A stretch of 64,000 nt of DNA from Uloborus plumipes (taxonomy: Eukaryota > Arthropoda > Arachnida > Araneae > Uloboridae). The stretch spans positions 186,001 through 250,000 of the forward strand of contig JAXGGA010000078.1 in assembly GCA_038373865.1 (NCBI GenBank), in the 5' to 3' direction. A model generated the notes under the pieces. The model did not search any database. It was not told where the DNA came from and was given only the letters and a program-made list of their open reading frames with translations. Positions 59,401 through 64,000 of the stretch are shown piece by piece. How positions within the stretch are numbered: the stretch's first letter is position 1; every line of letters starts with the position of its first letter. Made by a program: the position numbers and the translations under genes.

Positions 59401-60017
59401 CAATTTCGAAAATATTTTTTTCACTGCTGTAATCGAAAGGATTTTAGAAATAAAAAAATTTCCTTTCAGAATAATAACAAATGTTCTTAAAAAACCTCAT
59501 TGCAGTAAGGACATTAGTCCCTAAAAATTTGCCGTCTCTTTATTTTTTTTTTTTTAAATAAAACACTATAACAATAGCAATACGCTTAATTAAGAATAAA
59601 AAGAAATATTTCTATGTAAAAGTAGGATGCAGGTTTACAAATTGATTAGTCTGCATCCAAAACTTTGAGCTACATTTCAAAGAACCTGTGGCAAATTTAA
59701 AATAACAAATGCACGAGAAGAGTGTATTTAGACAAAAAAAAAGTAGCCAACTGTATTCTGAAACGTAGCACTTTGGAAAAAAAGATAATAGTGAGGGTTT
59801 AAGTAGTAAAGTTAATTAAAAAACATAATTAACAAAAACACAAAATTTTCCAATCCGTTTGTTCACTTGTTTTGAATTGAGTTTCATGTATTTCTTTCTC
59901 GAATTAAGCATTGAATTTTAATAGCTGTTGACTTCTGGAGATAATCACATTTCAATATTTTCCCAGCGTAGTGATCAATCGCTCTATGTTATGAATGGAG
60001 TCAAGTTGCAAGACAAT
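56443..60017. other. Non-coding stretch
   Basis: No recognisable gene. TTTA simple repeat at about 58260-58285. A motif CTCCGAAGAAAAA followed by TAAAATGCGTAC-like sequence occurs near 58965 and again near 59255, a weak dispersed duplication. Confidence 0.45.
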
Positions 60018-60420
60018 TTATTGAAAAGAATCAAGAGCCTCGTATTCTAATATCCCAACTAAGCTGAACGGGGTCAGAAGGCGTGTTCTATGACTTAAAG
60101 CATCACAACGCCTGTCATCACAGCGAGTCAATCCACGTGAGCTTCTTTCTACAGTTTCCAGTCGGTGAATTTTTAATTTCCAAGTAAGGGAGCGAGCAAG
60201 GATTTGCATTTTGTGTATCAAAGGAGCGTGTTTCTTGGCTTAAGAATGAAATTAATATCCGGTTGTCACGCCTTCCGAAGTGAGATATTGTAAAACCTCT
60301 TGGTTGGACTTCCCTGTGTCTCGGAAAGTCGCAGATCACGAATTAGACCATATGCTGTGCTTTGGATTCAATCAGAGCTTGTTCGGCTCCGACTCGGCAT
60401 TCTTATTTGCGCAAAATACT
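60018..60420. other. GC- and CpG-richer patch, unassigned
   Basis: About 400 bp clearly less AT-rich than its neighbours. Two overlapping minus-strand open frames of 67 and 73 codons have no recognisable domain. It could be an undetected exon or a conserved regulatory element; nothing in the sequence decides. Confidence 0.3.
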
Positions 60421-60977
60421 TTAAAAGTAGTCGTTGAATTGAAAGGCTGAAAGTGGGGGAAGGGGTGACTGAAAGAGGATAAGTTACATAAATGTTCTTT
60501 CAAGAAGATTCCGTTTTTGTTGAGACGTTTTATGTAGGTTGATGGGAGGTATGTGGATGATGTCAGGCAAGGTAGTTGGGAAACTTAGTAGTTTATTTCA
60601 ACTGAAGTTGAAGAGATTTTTAAGTTTTTTTGTTTGTTTGACCAGTTATTCCACTCTTTCTACGTATCATGAGGAACAGAAAACTGATTAAAAGAAAAAA
60701 TAATTACATGAATCTCGTAGTGAATTTGAGAGTTCCGACTTTACTATAGCTATAGCAATGTGTTTAATATGCCACATTTAGCAACTTCTATGTGAGAAAA
60801 AGACAAATCAGGTAATTCTTTCTCGTTTTTATAGTTTCGAAAGTGTTCTAACTAAACGATATTCGGTTTATTGGCTATAAAAAGCAAATACTAGACTAAA
60901 CTAGGGTTGTGCATGATAAAAAAAAATTTGTTGTGCTGTTAAAGTTCACTCTTCTTAAATGGATCGGATGTGTATAG

Positions 60978-61062
60978 TAGGGATGCACTGATTAATCGGC
61001 CATAATAGGTCACTTTTTGCTGATTATTAATAATCGGCAAAAATTTTCAGATTAATTGGTGG
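60978..61062. mobile_element. Possible hAT-type left end, fragment
   Basis: TAGGGATGCACTGATTAATC followed by repeated ATTAATCGGC and TAATCGGC motifs has the layout of some hAT termini. No right end is found in the following 3 kb. Confidence 0.35.
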
Positions 61063-64000
61063 GATTTTTTTTAAATTAAATATTAATTTTTAAAGTATAC
61101 CTTCACCAAGAAACTGTAATGAATAATTTTATTTACAGTAAATAAATAATGTTCTGCAATACTTACAAAACATGTCGTGTGACAATATACACACTAGGGC
61201 GCAAAACTAAATTTAATATTAAAAGATAACCCTCGCAGCTGATATTCATAAGACACTATTTGGAATATTTAAATACTTGAACTTTTCAATTGGAATGAGA
61301 ATATCTGAGTATTTCATTTTATTTATAATCAGTCAGTACTTTGCCGATCAACCGGCGGAAAAAATTGTTTTAAATAAAATTACTTTAAGTAAATCTTCAA
61401 CAAGAAACTACGATGAGTAAATTTATAAACAAGAAATAAATAATTTATTTCAGTATATTTGTTCTCATTTTAAAACCTTTTTGATGACATTTTGTCAATT
61501 GAAAACTAGAAGATGGAGAAAACAAAAAAATATTTTATATACCAAAATTAAAATAATAATAATAAGAATAATAATAATGACGCAATTTTTTATAATTCAA
61601 GAATCATAATCAGAACCACCCAATTCAGTTTCAAGAAACTATTAACGAAACGATAATGAAAACCGATGAGTAAAAAAAAGTTTCGTGCGTGAGAATAGAA
61701 TATCACTTTCAAACCACCTATTCCGAAGACCTCATAAAAAACGTAACCATTACTCAACACTAAGATAAAGTACACACTAACATGGCCCGAACACAAACCA
61801 TTACTTTGTTGTTCTTAAAACGACTAGTGCTTAAGAGACTGCTTTGTCCATGTAACAACTTAACACTTCTCTGTCACAGATTTATAGCACTGGCCGGAAG
61901 GCGGGAAAAGATTATTTATTTTCCTCTAACTAAATCTTATATTTAGCCTGGCAGTGTTTCTTCCCTCAGGTGGACTTCCTCCTCAGGATGTTGAATTTTG
62001 GCCGTAGTTTAAAGCACATGGCTCATCTTTTGCCAGTAAATAAAAACAAATCTGAGCAGTAGTTTGCTCGCTGAGACAAGTTAAGTTATTACTATAACAG
62101 TTATTTGCTTGACGACAACAGTTGAGATGTTTCAGTATAAGCAACATAAACTATCTTGTAGAGTAAATGTTGTAGAAGAATTGATTTGAGGTAAATATAC
62201 GAGAAGTTCTCTTCTTCTAGTTTCTAAAAATGTTTTTTTCTTAAAAGTAGGTTTTTTAACGTTTTCAAATTGACGGAGAGGCATCACCAAACTTCATTTA
62301 ATTTATGATTTCAACCATTAAAAATTTAAGACGCTTTCTTTGCTTCCTAAGTCGTCCCTATTTGCTATCATGCAATGGTTTAACTAACCTCACATATTTT
62401 TAAAGCTTAATGTTTTAATTTTAATAAGAGGAATCTAATGGTACATACTTTATTTTTAAAAAAATACCAAAAGAACAGCACATAACATAGAAAAATAGGA
62501 TTTCTGGTAACTTGTCAATGAAAAATACCCTCCCATAAATAAGTATTGTTAAAACGGGTTCGACGCAGTATGGTTATTTACAAGCAGCATCTACTATTTA
62601 CTCAAAAATGCTGGTATTTATTTCTACGGTCTCGGCTTTTTTTTTTATTATTTTTTTTTCTTTTTAATCTGTAAATGGCTTGTTGCATTTTTCATTAACA
62701 TTCTATATCTTATAACAGACAAGTTGCATGTTTGAGAAAGGATGAGAAACCGAATCGTTTATAAGAATTAATCATTACAGTTATGCAAAGAAATTAAAAA
62801 AATTCAACATGAAAAATGTCTAATTAATTTCTCACTACCCAAGCAAATGAAAAGTACGAAAATAAGCTTTCCGATAACACGAGCACACATTTTTCAAATC
62901 CATACCATGCCAGCAAAATTATTTATCCATTGTCTCAACATGAACTTCACAATGTCTTGTAATGAGCTAATAAAAGTCATTCAAATGAACTACACCATGT
63001 CTTTTGATGACACTAGTAGCGCAAAAAATGTACTTTCTGTGGGCTGTTCGTCATAAAGGGGTTCATCTATGCAAGTAAAATAGCAGATGAGTATTGGCAG
63101 AATGCCTTAAAACCAAAATTTCTATGGATTACCTTCAACTGTCTCTTGCTCTGCACTCTTGAAAGGCAAAAAATTACAAAATATAGACATAGTTGCTCAA
63201 AGAAACACGTAAAGAAAACATAAAACTGTCAAATCGAAATGAAATATCTAAGAAGTCTCTCAGCAAAGGCTGATGACGGTACTACTGTAGTGGACGACTA
63301 TATAAATATATCTTAAAAAAAGAAACGATACTGCAATGATATATATTACATACTGAAAGATTGTTTTTCCAGTTAGCTTTAAACACTGAGGACTGCGTCT
63401 TGAAAACCAAATTAAGTTTGTGGCCTTCCTTTACACCTTATGCAAAGCAAATAAAGAAATGACTACCCTCTAATTTAAAAAATAATACACAAACCTATAC
63501 TTTCCATCCAGTTTAGAAATAATATTCAAGCCGGATAGCTACAAGTTTTTCCAAAATTGTTGTTGATGCAGGAGTGACTCTGATGGAAGAAGGGAGAACT
63601 GCTCCTCGATCATCATTATTTATAATCAACGACAGTTAAATTTGAGATAACTTTGATCGTGTAAGCTACACCTACACACGATTTCTGAAGAAAGAGGTAC
63701 AACGTATTTTCAAATGTGATACATAATTTCGTTTCTCATTGTCTGGATGAAAAAGAAGGTTGGGATGTGTATATAATTGTTTTCGATGAGTTTTATCTGT
63801 AATTATATTTTGTCGTATGTTTATTCTACGTGGGAAAAATGCATAATAAATCCAGCAGTGTTTTTCTGCGCATCTTAAACTTTCAAAGTTCAACAACTTC
63901 TCCATAATTAGAACATACTCGTAAGGTTATCTAAAGGAAGAAAATTAAGGCTATCCGAAAGAGAATCCTTACTGAAGTGTGAAAACATTTCTAGGTTTTT
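61063..64000. other. Non-coding stretch
   Basis: No recognisable gene. An AAT trinucleotide repeat lies at about 61550-61580 and a T-rich tract at about 62638-62665. Confidence 0.5.

Noticed and set aside
60018..60339. Two minus-strand open frames as possible exons
   Set aside because: Arginine- and serine-rich readings without a family match; no convincing splice sites.
1..64000. CRISPR arrays, operons, rRNA, phage or viral genes
   Set aside because: No regularly spaced direct repeats with unique spacers, no dense same-strand genes and no viral protein motifs were seen.

Overview
This window is eukaryotic, AT-rich, non-coding DNA packed with transposable-element (TE) remains, with no host protein-coding exon that I can recognise. 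The evidence is a poly(A)-tailed tRNA-derived SINE, the 3' end of a LINE-type reverse-transcriptase gene, Tc1, pogo/Tigger, piggyBac and hAT elements, many microsatellites, and long poly(T), poly(A), poly(G) and poly(C) runs. Nothing resembles a prokaryotic operon, CRISPR array, rRNA or phage. The mix of transposons and the style of the LINE tail suggest an arthropod, most likely an arachnid such as a spider. That is inference from family resemblance, not a database match. The window probably lies in an intergenic region or a large intron.

The only intact gene is a Tc1/mariner-type transposase on the minus strand (21663-22706). It sits in a complete 1,218-bp element with perfect 27-bp terminal inverted repeats (TIRs) and flanking TA dinucleotides, so it looks like a young insertion. 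Its catalytic spacing reads DD36E rather than the usual DD34E.

Layout, left to right. 1-3630: AT-rich, with one palindromic patch near 930. 3631-5135: a 232-bp tandem duplication, a foldback and a short CACTG-ended MITE. 5913-6098: SINE with target-site duplication. 6780-6958: small MITE. 13571-15622: two larger, dimeric copies of the CACTG MITE flanking a 100-bp-armed inverted repeat. 17781-19937: degraded pogo/Tigger element. 21632-22849: intact Tc1 element. 24495-26757: three repeat families, including a TA-flanked element ended by GGGGAATGTG and a possible hAT MITE. 29854-30106: MITE. 30905-31395: LINE relic. 31633-32110: pogo-type end and another truncated repeat copy. 34373-34446: decayed tRNA-Asn. 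35248-35679: hAT MITE with a perfect 8-bp duplication. 36102-36443: weaker hAT-like repeat. 45679-45856: MITE. 50923-52715: piggyBac relic with TTAA flanks. 53197-54034: large foldback. The rest up to 64000 holds no recognisable gene, only simple repeats and a few GC-richer patches of unknown role.

The genes do not form a pathway. The biology is transposon turnover: one apparently functional transposase, dead relatives of three other superfamilies, and at least eight short non-autonomous elements that autonomous copies elsewhere must have mobilised. The least ordinary feature is the CACTG MITE family, which grows by a 30-bp palindrome-containing module and occurs as a monomer and as fused head-to-tail dimers.
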